The notes beneath the pieces are model-generated. The model did no database searches. It was not told the DNA's origin and worked only from the letters and a program-made list of their open reading frames with translations. From Cryphonectria parasitica EP155 (Eukaryota > Ascomycota > Sordariomycetes > Diaporthales > Cryphonectriaceae), in contig NW_024468910.1 in the NCBI RefSeq assembly GCF_011745365.1, positions 372,001 through 436,000 on the forward strand: a DNA stretch of 64,000 bases, written 5' to 3'. The stretch's first letter is position 1, and each line of letters opens with the position of its first letter. Shown here in pieces: positions 1 to 10,523 of the stretch. Both the position numbers and the translations under genes were made by a program.

Positions 1-911
1 ATAGTTGATTCAGTTCTACTTAGGATCGTTTTTCAAGTAGCGCATTGTATATTCTATCTTATCTGCTTTATTAGTTAAGCAGCAGATATCGAAATAATAC
101 TGCAGATTGTATAGAAATATTTTCAATTTCATATATAATCCTCTCTTATATATAAGAGCTGGCAAGCTGCAATATAGCTGTACAGGCGCTGTTGAGAGTG
201 CTTCTGAAGGGGTTGGTATAAGAGGGGTGCTGAGAGGGCTAAGGCTAGCTGGCTGGAGCTCTGAGCTGGTATCGCTGCTCTGAAGTAGTATTAAGCGAGT
301 ATACTTGCTCCTCAGCTGCTGCTATATCTCTTCTTCTTCCAACTAATAATCAAGCTTGTATTCCTAGCATTGCAATCCAGCTATATCTGCTAATACTTCA
401 AGCAAGAAATTCTCGTAAGCTAGGCCTGAGTTCGAGCTTGGAGAGAGAATTTGAGAGGAAAGTTGGCTTAGAGTCTGTAAGAGATCGGAGTTGCTAGCTT
501 GTTGTAGTTATTGCTCTAAAGCAGCGCTGCTACTTCGTATAATTAGAGCTATTCTCACTTCTGATAGCTTACTTTCCGGGAAAGAGTAGAAGATTCAGAC
601 TTGTTAGAGTAAAAAGAGTATACAAGTGAGGTGAAGGGGTGTGAGCTGCTCCTAAGCTGCTCTGTTGATGCTTTTATTCAAAGGGACTATTGAATCTATC
701 TCCCTCCTTCTCTTTTTCGCTGCTGAATCTGTTGTTCCCCTTTCCCTTATATACACAATTAGCCTGAACTAGATGGGATGATAATAGCCTGATAGCCATG
801 CAGCATCGTATAAGAGCGCTGCTTCGAAGCGAAGCTCTTGCAGCAGCCCTGAACCGCTACTAGGGGTTGCAAGAGCTACCTATTTCCTTTGTACGCATAC
901 AAGCCCTGACA
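1..911. other. Right-hand end of an unidentified repeat (element J)
   Basis: AT-rich DNA with a GC-richer stretch (about 160-900) and no open frame I can assign. It stops sharply at 911, after which chromovirus pol sequence begins, so this is probably the end of an element that inserted into pol and whose other end lies outside the window. Its last bases (CCCTGACA) are the same as the last bases of the Trim-I LTR, so it may be a related LTR, but the rest does not obviously match. Identity unknown. Confidence 0.4.
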
Positions 912-1303
912 ATATCTCTGATATAGCTATCTTGTTTATTTGGAATTATTAATTCTGAATTCTTTTCTAAAGATTCAATTCTGAAGATAGTATTCAGCTT
1001 CTTATATATATTAATAAGATTTCTTAATTCATTTTGAATAAAGATGTTTTATATATTCGAGGAATTCGTATCTTAGTAATCTGATCTTCTGCTAAGAGTG
1101 TTTGCTTATTCATTTTCTGAGCTTTTGCAGTATATAATTCTGAAATTGAATTATAAGAGAAACTCTGCTTATCTAACTTATTGCTTATTCAAGATCTTAG
1201 TTATTATGAATATAATTAGATTCTTATAATTCGAATAAACTATGATTGAGTATTATGCGCTAATAATATTGCTATTTTTCGAAAGCTTTTATTATTGCTA
1301 TAA
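912..1303 (-). pseudogene. Chr-C: chromovirus pol fragment (RNase H end to integrase start)
   Basis: On the minus strand this matches the stretch of Chr-A at about 4541-4915 and of Chr-D at about 12495-12880, which spans the end of RNase H and the start of integrase. It is cut on the left by element J at 911/912 and on the right by the 5' LTR of Chr-B at 1303/1304. The continuation expected beyond the right end of Chr-B is not found at 58,467. Stop codons are frequent and the fragment is dead. Confidence 0.75.
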
Positions 1304-1741
1304 TGTTATAACTCATTCAACATGCAGGTCATAAGCAGATCACAAGTAACAAGGACCAGGTGTTAAGAATCCAACATTCTAACTAAGTGCTGCTTACATA
1401 ATCCAGGGTTAGGGTTATGATAGGGATGGATTACTGGATTATTAGGTGATCCAGTGAGCCCGAATCACCTGAATCAGTAGTGAGCCAAGATGAGCCATAC
1501 TGAAGAGCTGGATATATAAGAACACATTTATTACTATTAGATAAATCACTATATATAGCTCTTCAGTTATCAATCTAAGTATCAAATTACTCTCCTACTC
1601 TGATAGCCTTAAAAGCAATAAATACTTGCACAGTTATTACAGTTGTATTTCCGTATTCAAGGCTTATACTTAGCACTGCTCTTATTAGCATAAACCCCTT
1701 GTATACTTTGGAATCTTCGGATTACTGCAGTACTCATTATA
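1304..1741 (+). repeat. 5' LTR of Chr-B (438 bp)
   Basis: Begins TGTTATAACTCATTC and ends CATTATA (CATTACA in other copies). It carries the telomere-like AGGGTTAGGGTTA at about 1406-1417, a private middle segment at 1419-1496, and a GATATATAAG TATA-type box near 1511. The next 31 bases are the start of the internal leader, interrupted at 1772 by Chr-A. Confidence 0.93.
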
Positions 1742-1772
1742 TTTTGATAATTCTTGTTCAAGAATGGTTCAG

Positions 1773-2228
1773 TGTAATGAGCACTGCAGCAATCCGAAGA
1801 TTCCAAAGTATACAAAGGGGGTTTATGCTAACAAGAGCGGTGTTAAAGTGCCAAGTCCTTAAATACGGAACCGTACAAGTCTCAGTAAGCAATGCAAGTG
1901 TTCACTGCCTTTGGGGCTATTAGAGTAGAGAGTAATCTGATACTTAGATTGACAACTGAAGAGCTATGTACTGAATCTATCTAATGGTAATGAACGTGTT
2001 CTTATATATTCAGCTCTTCAGTATGGATATGTTGGATAGCAATATATCCAAGTTATCCTGCTAGCTCTGAATAGCATATATCCGAAGCTATCCTTCCTGA
2101 TTAGCTGTGCTCATAATCCTAACTCTGGGTTATATAATCAATGCTTTGTCAGAACGTTGAGTCCTTAACACCTGATTCTTATCACTCGTAACCTGTTCCG
2201 TAACCTGCATATTAAATAAGTTATAACA
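1773..2228 (-). repeat. 3' LTR of Chr-A (456 bp)
   Basis: Minus-strand LTR reading TGTTATAAC (2228) to CATTACA (1773). A purine-rich tract (GAAGGGGGATAA on the minus strand, about 2229-2242) lies immediately upstream and is the likely polypurine tract. It is head-to-head with the Chr-B 5' LTR, which makes an accidental inverted repeat. Confidence 0.94.
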
Positions 2229-2938
2229 TTATCCCCCTTCTATTAGTCATTGTTCCCAACGATCTTTTATAAGCATTCTGGCAAGTTCTCTGTATACATG
2301 ATCTTGCCTTCCTAATTGAGATGTCGAACAGAATCAACAAATCTCGTTCTCGTGCTGAGAAAACTAGACAAAAGGATTCTCTTCTTTCTTTGATTCTTCA
2401 AAATGCTATCACTATGCCTTCTTGTTTCTTCTGCAAGGATCATGGTATTCAGTCTTGTCTAGTCTCCGTCAAGAATTCCTCTCGCTGCGCCGAATGTATC
2501 CGCCTGGGTTGCTCTCGGTGCAACGTTCAAGGGTTGAGCGCAGCGGAAATTCGTCGGATAAGCGTTCAACACTAACGCCTGGATAACCAACTCGAAAGTG
2601 CTGAGGAGCAGCTGCGCGATGCTGCTGCGGAGGTAGAACGTTTGCGGAAGCAGAAGCATCTGTAGTTTGAGAGAATGATAAAAGCTATTTGTTGAAGCCT
2701 TTTCAGTGTGAAGGAGTTGGAATGTAAGAAAGCTGAGGAGGAGCGGGCTCGCGTTGCTGCTGGGGTTCGTTCTGTGGTTGTAGAGGAATCTGCTGTAGTT
2801 GCTGGAGATTCTTCTTTTGAGAGTTTTGATTGGAATTCTGTGGATGTGGGGAATGCAGTGGTGGATTGGTCGGGTTTCCTGGAGAGCGAGGTCTCGGAGG
2901 CCCCTGAGCTTCGGTCCGGGGCGGAGCGATCGTCTTAG
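2216..2938 (+). pseudogene. Antisense gene (asORF) of Chr-A, disrupted
   Basis: Runs opposite to gag-pol between the chromodomain and the 3' LTR. A spliced model fits all copies. Exon 1 is 2216-2268 (53 nt, starting in the LTR; ATG now ATA), the intron is 2269-2331 (63 nt; donor GT now AT; CCTAAT branch-like site; ends ACAG), and exon 2 is 2332-2938. The total is 660 nt, a multiple of three. An alternative Met lies at 2321, inside the intron. The protein has the motif CFFC-X7-C then CAEC-X7-C, then a charged coiled coil, and ends ERSS. In-frame stops (for example at the codon after IRRISVQH) look like CAA/CGA-to-stop RIP changes. The final TAG (2936-2938) overlaps the pol stop on the other strand. 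Function unknown; the paired cysteines suggest metal binding. Confidence 0.8.
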
Positions 2939-4560
2939 GTGCTGGCTTTCCTTCTTCAATATTCAGCTATCTTTTTCTGAGCATTTTCAATGTTCTCCCG
3001 TGATTCCCATGAATTTTTACTTGCTAGATAATCTTTTCACTTAATAAGGTATTCCCTTATGTTATTTGTGCTTCTGTATTTGAGGATTTTTTCTACCTTA
3101 TACTCTGATTTATTGTTTTCTACTTCTGCTATATTATCCATTAGTATTTCCTGTGCTGCTGATTCCAGTAGTGAGATGTGAAAAACTGAGTATATTCTTA
3201 TTCCATAAGATAATACTAATTCGTAATTAACTGAGAAGATCTGTTATAAGATTTTGAATAGTTCTAATTTCTTATAATCGAGTTTATTGCTAGATCTTAT
3301 TGTTTTGATGTTTTTTCGAAGTAGATAGATCTTATCTTCCTTCTATAGGATTAGTTCCTCAATCCTCTTGGAGTTTGCATAATGTGCTATTCGTTTCTGA
3401 ATGAATTGTAATTCTGATTGAAATTCTTTCTGAACTTTCTTAATCTTCTTAACTCTTTTATCTGCAGCTTCTGCATCTGCTTCTAGCAATGCTTTATAAT
3501 AAGCTATTAGATTATATTTATAGAGTATAGAGAATAGCGATTTCTTTATTATATTCATATCTATACTATTATAAGCAAATTATGTAAGAGATAATAAATT
3601 AACTCAGTTATTCTGTTCCTGGTTAATATAGTATTATAGATACTATTTAATAACTTAATTTATTCTTTCCATTTGTTTATTTATTTGTAAGTAAAATGCT
3701 ATAGATATTCTGTAGTATATTCCGAGTTGTTTTATAAGCGAAGTTCAAAACTTTGAATTGAACTTCCTATTCCTATTAGAGATCACTTCTTCTAATATAC
3801 TATAATTAATAATAATTATTCTAAGGAATGTATATGCAAGTTCTTCTGCTGTACTGCTCTTCTTATAAGAGAAAAAATAAGCGTACTTGCTCAGTCTGCA
3901 AACTATTATTAGAATGCTATTGTATTGCACTTTAGTTAAGAGTTCTCATAAGAGAAATAGCTTGATAATAAAGTTTAAACTAATAAATTGCTAAACAGTT
4001 GTAAATACTAATGTTGTGGTGGTGGCCAGGGTGGTAGTCCGTGGGACATGGAGTACAGTGGGTCAAGGGTCCTCATACATATAAAGGATACCACCCACTT
4101 TTCAAATTCTTTAGCTATAAGCAAAAAAAAAAAAAAAAAAAAAAAGCATCCCTTCTCTTCTTTTCAATTTTGAACCCTTTGGACAGGTCTAAGACAGGTT
4201 TTTCACCCTGTTCTTGTGCCCGTGTGGCCTTAGTTTGCTGTCCTCATCTGCACAGGCACGCTTGGGTTGCACGAGCCCTTGCCCATTGCTTCGGTAGCTG
4301 TTTGTCCCTTTTTTTCTTTCGAGGGCGACGGCGCCCTAGTTCTGGTTCACTAATAAGAAATGCAGTAGTTTATAAAGCTTGTATCTTTCTGCTTTATTCT
4401 TTTTATAGCTATTGCATTATTATAGAATGTTTCCAATTCTTTTCCTAAAGCTTAATAAACTCTAATATTTTCTAATATATTTGTAGATTGCTCTGATTCT
4501 CTAGTATTCATATGCTAGTATACTGTATACATCTCTAATGTAATTATCTTGTTTATCTAA
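2935..4560 (-). pseudogene. Integrase and chromodomain of Chr-A, broken
   Basis: Minus-strand remnant of the Ty3/Gypsy integrase (zinc-binding N-terminus, DDE core) followed by a chromodomain near 2940-3150, which places the element among the chromoviruses. A fragment at 3745-3930 reads through the core segment ending VISNRNRKFNSKF, where the second catalytic Asp is Asn. A second fragment (3343-3558) covers the post-core helical region. The reading is split by a solo LTR at 4012-4349. Pol ends with TAA (complement 2935-2937), overlapping the antisense gene stop. Confidence 0.85.
4012..4349 (+). repeat. Solo LTR of the Big family, with 4-bp target duplication CTAA
   Basis: Matches the LTRs of Big-E and Big-F: begins TGTTGTGG, has a TATAAAGG box at 4080-4087, and ends CTGGTTCA. 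It is flanked by CTAA at 4008-4011 and 4350-4353, and the Chr-A integrase sequence resumes directly afterwards. There is no internal sequence, so this is what remains after LTR-LTR recombination. It contains a run of 23 A (4123-4145) not seen in the other copies. An open frame across 4041-4448 is LTR sequence, not a gene. Confidence 0.92.
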
Positions 4561-4699
4561 AGTTATTAATTCTGAATTCTTTTCCAAAGATTCTATTCTG
4601 AGAGCAGCGTTCAATTCTCTATATATATTAACGAGATTTTCTGATTTATCTTGAGCGAAGATATTCTATATATTCGAAGAATCTGTATCTCGATAGTCT

Positions 4700-6060
4700 A
4701 ATCTTCTACTGAAAGCATCTGCTCATCCATTCTCCAAGCTTTTGCAATATATAATCTTGAAATTGAATTGTAAGAGGAATTCTGCTCATTTAACTTATTG
4801 CTTATTCAAAATCTTGATTATTATGAATATAGTTAGATTCTTATGATCCGAATAAACTATAATCAGATATTATATGCTAATAAGATAGTATTGCTACTTC
4901 TTGAAAGCTTTTATTATTGCTATAAGTTTCTGATTAGGAATTCTGTAGTTGATTTCCGAACTATTCAACTTCTTTGAAAAGTTGCTTATAATTCTTAGAT
5001 GTTCTTGGTTATCTTGCTGATCAAGTTGTTCTCCAAATGCATATTCCGATGCATTAGTCTCAACTTTAAAGAGTTTATAAGGATTTGCTTTATATAGAAT
5101 TGGCTCTGAAGTGATATATCTGATGATTTCATCGAAAGCTTCTTGCGCCTTGGAAATCTATTTGAAGAGCTGCTTCTTTTTAGTAAGATTTGTAAGAGAG
5201 TATGCAATTCAGCTATAGTTCTTAATAAACTGTTTATAAAAGTTAATGTATTCGAGAAAAGACTTAATATTCTTGATATTTCTGGGAATTAGCTAGTTTC
5301 TAACAGCTTTCATCTTATCTTTCTATAGCTTAATGCATCTCAGCTTGATTGTGAATCCGAGGTAGTTGACTTTTTGTACGTAAGAATAGCTCTTTGCAGA
5401 TTCTACAAGAAGCTTCGCATTCTGAAGCGTTTGCAATACTGTTTTTACATATTTCTTATATTCTTCCAATATTCGAGAGTAAATAAGAATATTATTAAGA
5501 TAAGCAATAATAAACTAATTCAGATGCTTGTATAGAATATAATTGATTATTTCCTGGAATGAAGCTGGAGTATTTATTAAACTAAAGAGCATAACTAAAT
5601 ATTCGTAGTATTCATAGCATATTCTGAAAGCAGTTTTCCATTCTTCTTCTTTTTTTATTCTAATCAGATTATAAGCTTCTTTTAGATCTAGAATTATAAA
5701 CCATTATGCTTCTTGCAATCTATCTCATAATTCTTTAATAAGTAGCAATAAACATCAGTTTTTAATCGTAATATCATTAAATTGCTTATAATTAATACAT
5801 AGCCTAAGCTTGCTATTTTTCTTAAATATAAACAGAATGAAGTATTCTGCTAATAATTGCAATAATTATATATATTCTTTCTTAAGATTCTCATTAAGAT
5901 ACTCCCTAAGTGTTTCTAGCTATGCTTTATCTAATCCGTAGATAAGGAAGAATCTGAGCTATTTCCCTTCTTGTAGCGGGATCTTATAGTTGTATAAGCT
6001 GTATTCTAGCAATCCTGTATTCAATTCTTTCTGAAACAGTTTCTTGAACTTGTGATATTC
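4700..6060 (-). pseudogene. Reverse transcriptase and RNase H of Chr-A, broken
   Basis: Minus-strand RT (about 6050-5250) followed by RNase H (about 5080-4700), matching the other chromovirus copies throughout. The catalytic RT box lies at 5502-5491 and now reads Y-L-N-N, so both metal-binding aspartates have become asparagine by G-to-A change. Many in-frame stops. The element cannot make active RT. Confidence 0.87.
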
Positions 6061-6960
6061 TCGTAGTATGTTCGCAAGTGTTGGTTCTGATTCCTGTGCT
6101 GTTTCTGCTACCTGGAGGAACAGTAGATACCGTTGAGCGTGCTTCTTTTCTGATAGCGTTTTCGAGGGCTTTGAGCGTTCGCTCCGGGCTGAACCGAGCG
6201 CTCGAGGGCCTGGTTTCGAGGTTTTTCCTGTATGAGTTTACAATTCATATTCTGAAGCTTTTTCTCGTCGCTCTGAAGCGAACTGACTTGCTGAGGGTTT
6301 CGCTTCTGTTGTTTTGCTAATCTGTTAGCACTCTGGCACTGTTTGGGTTCGCTTGTTACTAGGTTCTTCTCCTTGAACTGCCAGCCCTGCTGACTTGGAA
6401 GTATATATGAAGTTGTCTGAAGCTTCTTTTCCCGAGTATTCTTCAATAACTAGCTTCGATCCTGCATTATTGATTGCAACTATCTCTCTGGATACAGCTT
6501 GTTCTCATGAAAGCTAGCTAGTAGTTCAATCGATTTGAGGATTGTGCTTCTTGAGCTATAGAAGTTCTATAATCAGCTCATACTGTGCTGTATTCATGAT
6601 ATCAAAGAAAGCTCTGATTATGCATTCTTGAATCAAGATAAATAGATAATTAGTCTTCTTATTGATTACTTCTTAGTTGTATGCAACAGATTGTTCTTTT
6701 ATAGTGCTGAGGATATATGAGCATCTCTTTCATTTCCATTGTAGTTATGCTTGATTAATAATATATGAGAATATGAAGTTTCCCTAAGCATTACTATTCA
6801 ATAGTACGCTGTATTTGTATCCTTGAATGTATATATTGAACTTGATATAAGCATAATCTGTTCTAGAAGCTTCATATAAAGACTATTTCAGTTTGATTAT
6901 TTGCAGTTTCTTTACAAGCGATTCTATTCTTTTGAAATCATTGAGAACTGCTTATTCTTC
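6060..6960 (-). pseudogene. Protease and protease-RT linker of Chr-A, broken
   Basis: Minus-strand remnant of a retropepsin (about 6960-6430) whose active-site box (L-L-D-S-G-A-Q-G-N-F type in the family) is degraded near 6790-6810. It is followed by a Ser/Arg/Pro-rich linker (about 6380-6080) that stays noticeably GC-richer than the rest of pol. The frame at 6108-6446 covers part of the linker. Confidence 0.72.
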
Positions 6961-9011
6961 TAAGCTTGCTTTGCTGCTTCTTAAGCAAGCTTCTTAGCTT
7001 GCTTTTGCTCATATTATTATTATTTCTAATCTTTCTTCTATTAATACTAGTTACAAACTTTATCATTAATATGAATTATACAGAATATCATCTTATACTG
7101 CTATCACTCTATCTTTTTATTTATGCATTGCATAAAGCAATTATTCAGTAGCCCGATATATATATTATAGTATTGCTTGTTAAGAACCTCCCTAAAGCGG
7201 AATTCCTATTCTCCAATAGCCTAAAAGATTTGTTCTGATTCCCTAATAGAGAACTATTCGTATTGCACCTTCTCCAAGAAATGCATTCTGCAGCTATAAT
7301 AGATACAGAAGATTCATGCTAATTCGTAGTATAGATTGTAAAGTAAGCTGATTCAAGAGTTCTTATCTTCTTATGCTTCGATGTTTTGCAAGAGAATGCA
7401 GGTAAAGAGCTTCTCTAATCCTATTCTATAGATAAGATATTTAATTTATATTATTTCCTTATTTTATTCAATATCGAAGGAAAATCTTTCTGTAAGCTTC
7501 TTGAGTTCGTTGTTTATAAGAGATTCTGGTAAACTATTAGGTTGCTTGTTCTAGCTTAATCTTTCTATTGCTTGAGAAGCATTCTCGATATTGTTTAAGT
7601 ATTCATACTAATAATCAAGAGAGTATCATCCTTTGTTTATATTCCTAGTTATAATGCTTAGTATAAGTAATAAAGAATGTTGAAGGGTATTGTTGCTAAG
7701 CTCTTCTTTCAACGCTTGAATGCTCTATTCCGCAATATCAGAGCAGTTCGAGTTGCTATTCATAGAAATGCTAAGCATGCATTCTCGTTCTGCTATTGCT
7801 ATTTGTCTGCAGCGCCTAGGTTTCTAAGGAAACCATTCTAAGCCTTTCTTACTCGAGAGATGTATTAAGCAGTTATTATTATAGCAGAATGTTCAGCTGA
7901 GACTTTCATAATTAATAGAGTTCGATATTTGCTTCAAGAGAATATTTTTGCTTAGTTAATTGAATTTCTATTGCTAAGCAATATTTATTTAGCATTCTTT
8001 CTGAACTGATTGCTATTTATTCTTTCGGAATTGATAGCAATTGCATGCTATATATCTCTGTTTATTGCAATTATAGTAAGTAATGCTGTTCTTCTTGCTA
8101 TACTGCTTGTTAGCTGCATCGAGTTTCATGAAACCAGCATACATAGTGCTGCTCTAAGCTGTACTGCTATATCAACTGCTATTCTTATTTTGGAGTTTCT
8201 TGCTTATATTAGCTGAAAACCTCCAAATCTAGCTTTTTTCTTTCTTTGATTTCTCTATCTATTGTTTATACAAATAATTATTAATGCAGATTGCTTGATT
8301 AGAGAATATTGCAAAGTTCTCTAGCTAATTCTGTTTGAAGATTTTATTCTTAATATTATTCTTAAGTTCTTTATAATAATGCTTCATAAGATTCTTATCT
8401 TTCTACGGAAGTTGCGCTGAGAGTTGCTTGAATCTGATTATATAAGCAGAAGCTAACTTGGTCTGCTTGAGATTCATAAGCTGCTGAGCTGTAGTACATT
8501 CTTCATTAGAATTATCAAAGATCTCTTTGAAAGCTTTTTCAAAGCTTTCAAAGAAATCGAATATATCCTTAGTACTCTAAGTATATGCATCGGAGTTATT
8601 CTGATGCTTCAAGTGGTTACATAGAGAAGGCTTGTATTAGATAAGAGTATTCTTTTCAAAATGAGTTTCTGCAAGAATAGCTTTCTCAGATTCCTTAGTA
8701 AACTAAGTCTTATAATGCAGGAAATATGCTCTGCAGTAAGTGAGGAATCCATGCAGCATCTTTTGATTGCTGTTATATATAGCGAGCTTGTTCATTTTAT
8801 ATACTCTTTCAGCGCTACTGATGATTGCAGAGATAGACTGCGCCTGCTGAGCTTATTGAGCTAGCTGAGCTTGCTAATTAGCGATAGTAGCGCTCTAAGC
8901 CTGCTATTGTTCGCACAGATTCTGGATATGCTAAGTAAGCTAATATATCTGATTAACCAGTTCTTCCTGAATAGGGATATACAAGAACGAAGGGATTCCT
9001 GGAGAAGCTAT
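6960..9011 (-). pseudogene. Gag of Chr-A, broken
   Basis: Minus-strand gag. The start codon at 9011-9009 reads ATA instead of the ATG kept in Chr-D (16987-16985). The N-terminal Gln-rich region is followed by the capsid-like region (about 8870-8250) and a degraded CCHC nucleocapsid knuckle near 8078-8037. Stops occur throughout. Confidence 0.82.
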
Positions 9012-9071
9012 CATATTCTGTATTGCTCAAGAGAGTAACACTGAACCGTTCTTGAACAAGAGTTGTTAAAA

Positions 9072-9527
9072 TGTAATGAGCATTACAGCAATCCGAAGAT
9101 TCCAAAGTATACAAAGGGGGTTTATGCTAATAAGAGCGGTGTTAAAGTGCCAAGTTCTTGAATACGGAACCGTACAAGTCTCAGTAAGCAATGCAAGTAT
9201 TCACTGCCTTTGGAGCTATCAGAGTAGAGAATAATCTGATACTTAGATTGATAACTGAAGAGCTATATATTGAATCTATCTAATGGTAATGAATGTGTTC
9301 TTATATATCCAGCTCTTCAGTATGAATATGTTGGATAGCAACATATCCAAGTTATCCTGCTAGCTCTGGATAGCATATACCTGAAGCTATCCTTCCTGAT
9401 TAGCCGTGCTCATAACCCTAACCCTGGATTATATAATCAATGCTTTGTCAGGACGTTGAGTCCTTAACACCTGATCCTTGTCACTCGTGACCTGTTCCGT
9501 GACCTGCATGTTGAATGAGTTATAACA
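9072..9527 (-). repeat. 5' LTR of Chr-A (456 bp)
   Basis: Same length as the 3' copy at 1773-2228 and differing mainly by transitions. The private middle segment is at about 9325-9410 and the telomere-like CCCTAACCCTGG at 9417-9428. The next internal bases on the minus strand (TTTTAACAACTC) are not an obvious tRNA primer site. Confidence 0.94.
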
Positions 9528-10071
9528 TTCAGTATTATCCTTTGAGCAATACGGAATACGATAGCTTTTCAAGAATCCTCTTCGTTCTCATACGCCCCTA
9601 CTCAGGAAGAACTGGTTAATCAGATATATTAGCTTACTTAGCATATTCAGAATCTGTGCAACTAGCAGCAGGCTTAGAGTGCTACTATTGCTAATTAGTA
9701 AGCTCAGCTAGCTTAATAAGCTTAGCAAGCATAGTTTATCTCTATAGTTATTAGTAATGCTGGGAAAGTATATAAGATGAATAAGCTTGTTATATATAAT
9801 AGTAATTAGAAGATATTATATGAGTTTCTTATTTATTGTAGAGCATACTTTTTGTATTATACAACTCAGTTTATTATGAAATCTGAAAAGATTATTTTTG
9901 CAGAAACTCGTTTTGAAAAGAATGCTCTTATCTAGTATAAATCTTCTTTATATAATTACTTAGAGCATCAGAATAACTCCAATATGCATACTCAGGATAT
10001 TAAGAATATATTCGATTTCTTTGTAAGCTTTGAGAAAGCTTTTAAGGAAATCTTTGATAATTCTAATGAAG
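9528..10071 (+). pseudogene. Chr-B leader and first part of gag
   Basis: Continues the Chr-B leader after the TTCAG duplication. The gag start at 9561-9563 is ATA where Chr-D keeps ATG. The following 500 bases match the Gln-rich N-terminus and the start of the capsid of Chr-H gag, with stops. It is interrupted at 10071 by Chr-D (duplication TGAAG). Confidence 0.83.
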
Positions 10072-10523
10072 TGTAATGAGCACTGCAGCAATCCGAAGAT
10101 TCCTAAGTACACGAAGGGTTTATGCTAACAAGAGCGGTATCAAAGTGTCAAGTCCTTGAATACGGAACCGTACAAGTCCTAATAAGCGATGCAAGTGTTC
10201 ACTGCCTTTGGAGCTACTCAGTGTATGGAACTGAATACTTAGATTGATAACTGAAGAGCTATGTACTGAATCCATCTAATGGTAATGAACGTGTTCTTAT
10301 ATATCCAGCTCTTCAGTACGGCTCGGTGGGATCGCTGGCGAGTCTAGCGATCCAAGGTATGAAGCTCGTTGGAATCGCTAGCGAGCCCAACAATCCTCCC
10401 TTCTTTACAATCCTAATTCTGGATTATGTAATCAATACTTTGTCAGAACGTTGGATTCTTAATACCTGATCCTTATTACTCGTAACTTGTTTCCGTAATC
10501 TGCATGTTGGATGGATTATAATA
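10072..10523 (-). repeat. 3' LTR of Chr-D (452 bp)
   Basis: Minus-strand LTR; the terminal TG has become TA at 10523-10522. Its middle segment (about 10321-10415) contains repeated GATCGCTAG/GGATCGCTGG-type motifs and is unrelated to that of Chr-A, Chr-B or Chr-H. A purine-rich tract abuts it on the internal side. Confidence 0.93.

Larger units (their letters stand above)
1773..9527 (-). mobile_element. Chr-A: complete, RIP-mutated chromovirus (7,755 bp)
   Basis: Two 456-bp LTRs in direct orientation (minus strand) flank gag, protease, RT, RNase H, integrase and chromodomain remnants plus the antisense gene. It is bounded by a perfect 5-bp duplication TTCAG at 1768-1772 and 9528-9532. The insertion lies 26-30 bases past the end of the Chr-B 5' LTR, and the Chr-B leader resumes at 9528. 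A solo LTR of the Big family sits in its integrase at 4012-4349. Confidence 0.95.

Noticed and set aside
1406..1418. Interstitial telomere
   Set aside because: Only two TTAGGG-like units, always at the same LTR position; it belongs to the LTR.
1699..1923. 74-codon forward frame
   Set aside because: It spans the accidental head-to-head joint of the Chr-B 5' LTR and the Chr-A 3' LTR; it is LTR sequence and has no coding ancestor.
1304..2228. Large inverted repeat that could be read as a DNA transposon or hairpin element
   Set aside because: The two arms are LTRs of two elements in opposite orientation; the TTCAG duplication and the continuation at 9528 explain the arrangement.
4041..4448. Forward frames over the Big-family LTRs (also 17771-18073, 29757-30053, 34489-34277, 56876-56664)
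   Set aside because: The same frame recurs in every LTR copy, including the solo LTR, and contains the promoter and terminal repeats; better explained as LTR than as a gene.
8010..8216. Hydrophobic forward frames (also 15986-16192, 6966-7151, 31368-31186, 50927-50745) resembling small membrane proteins
   Set aside because: They are the complement of the Lys/Gln-rich gag region of the chromovirus; hydrophobicity is a by-product of reading the opposite strand.
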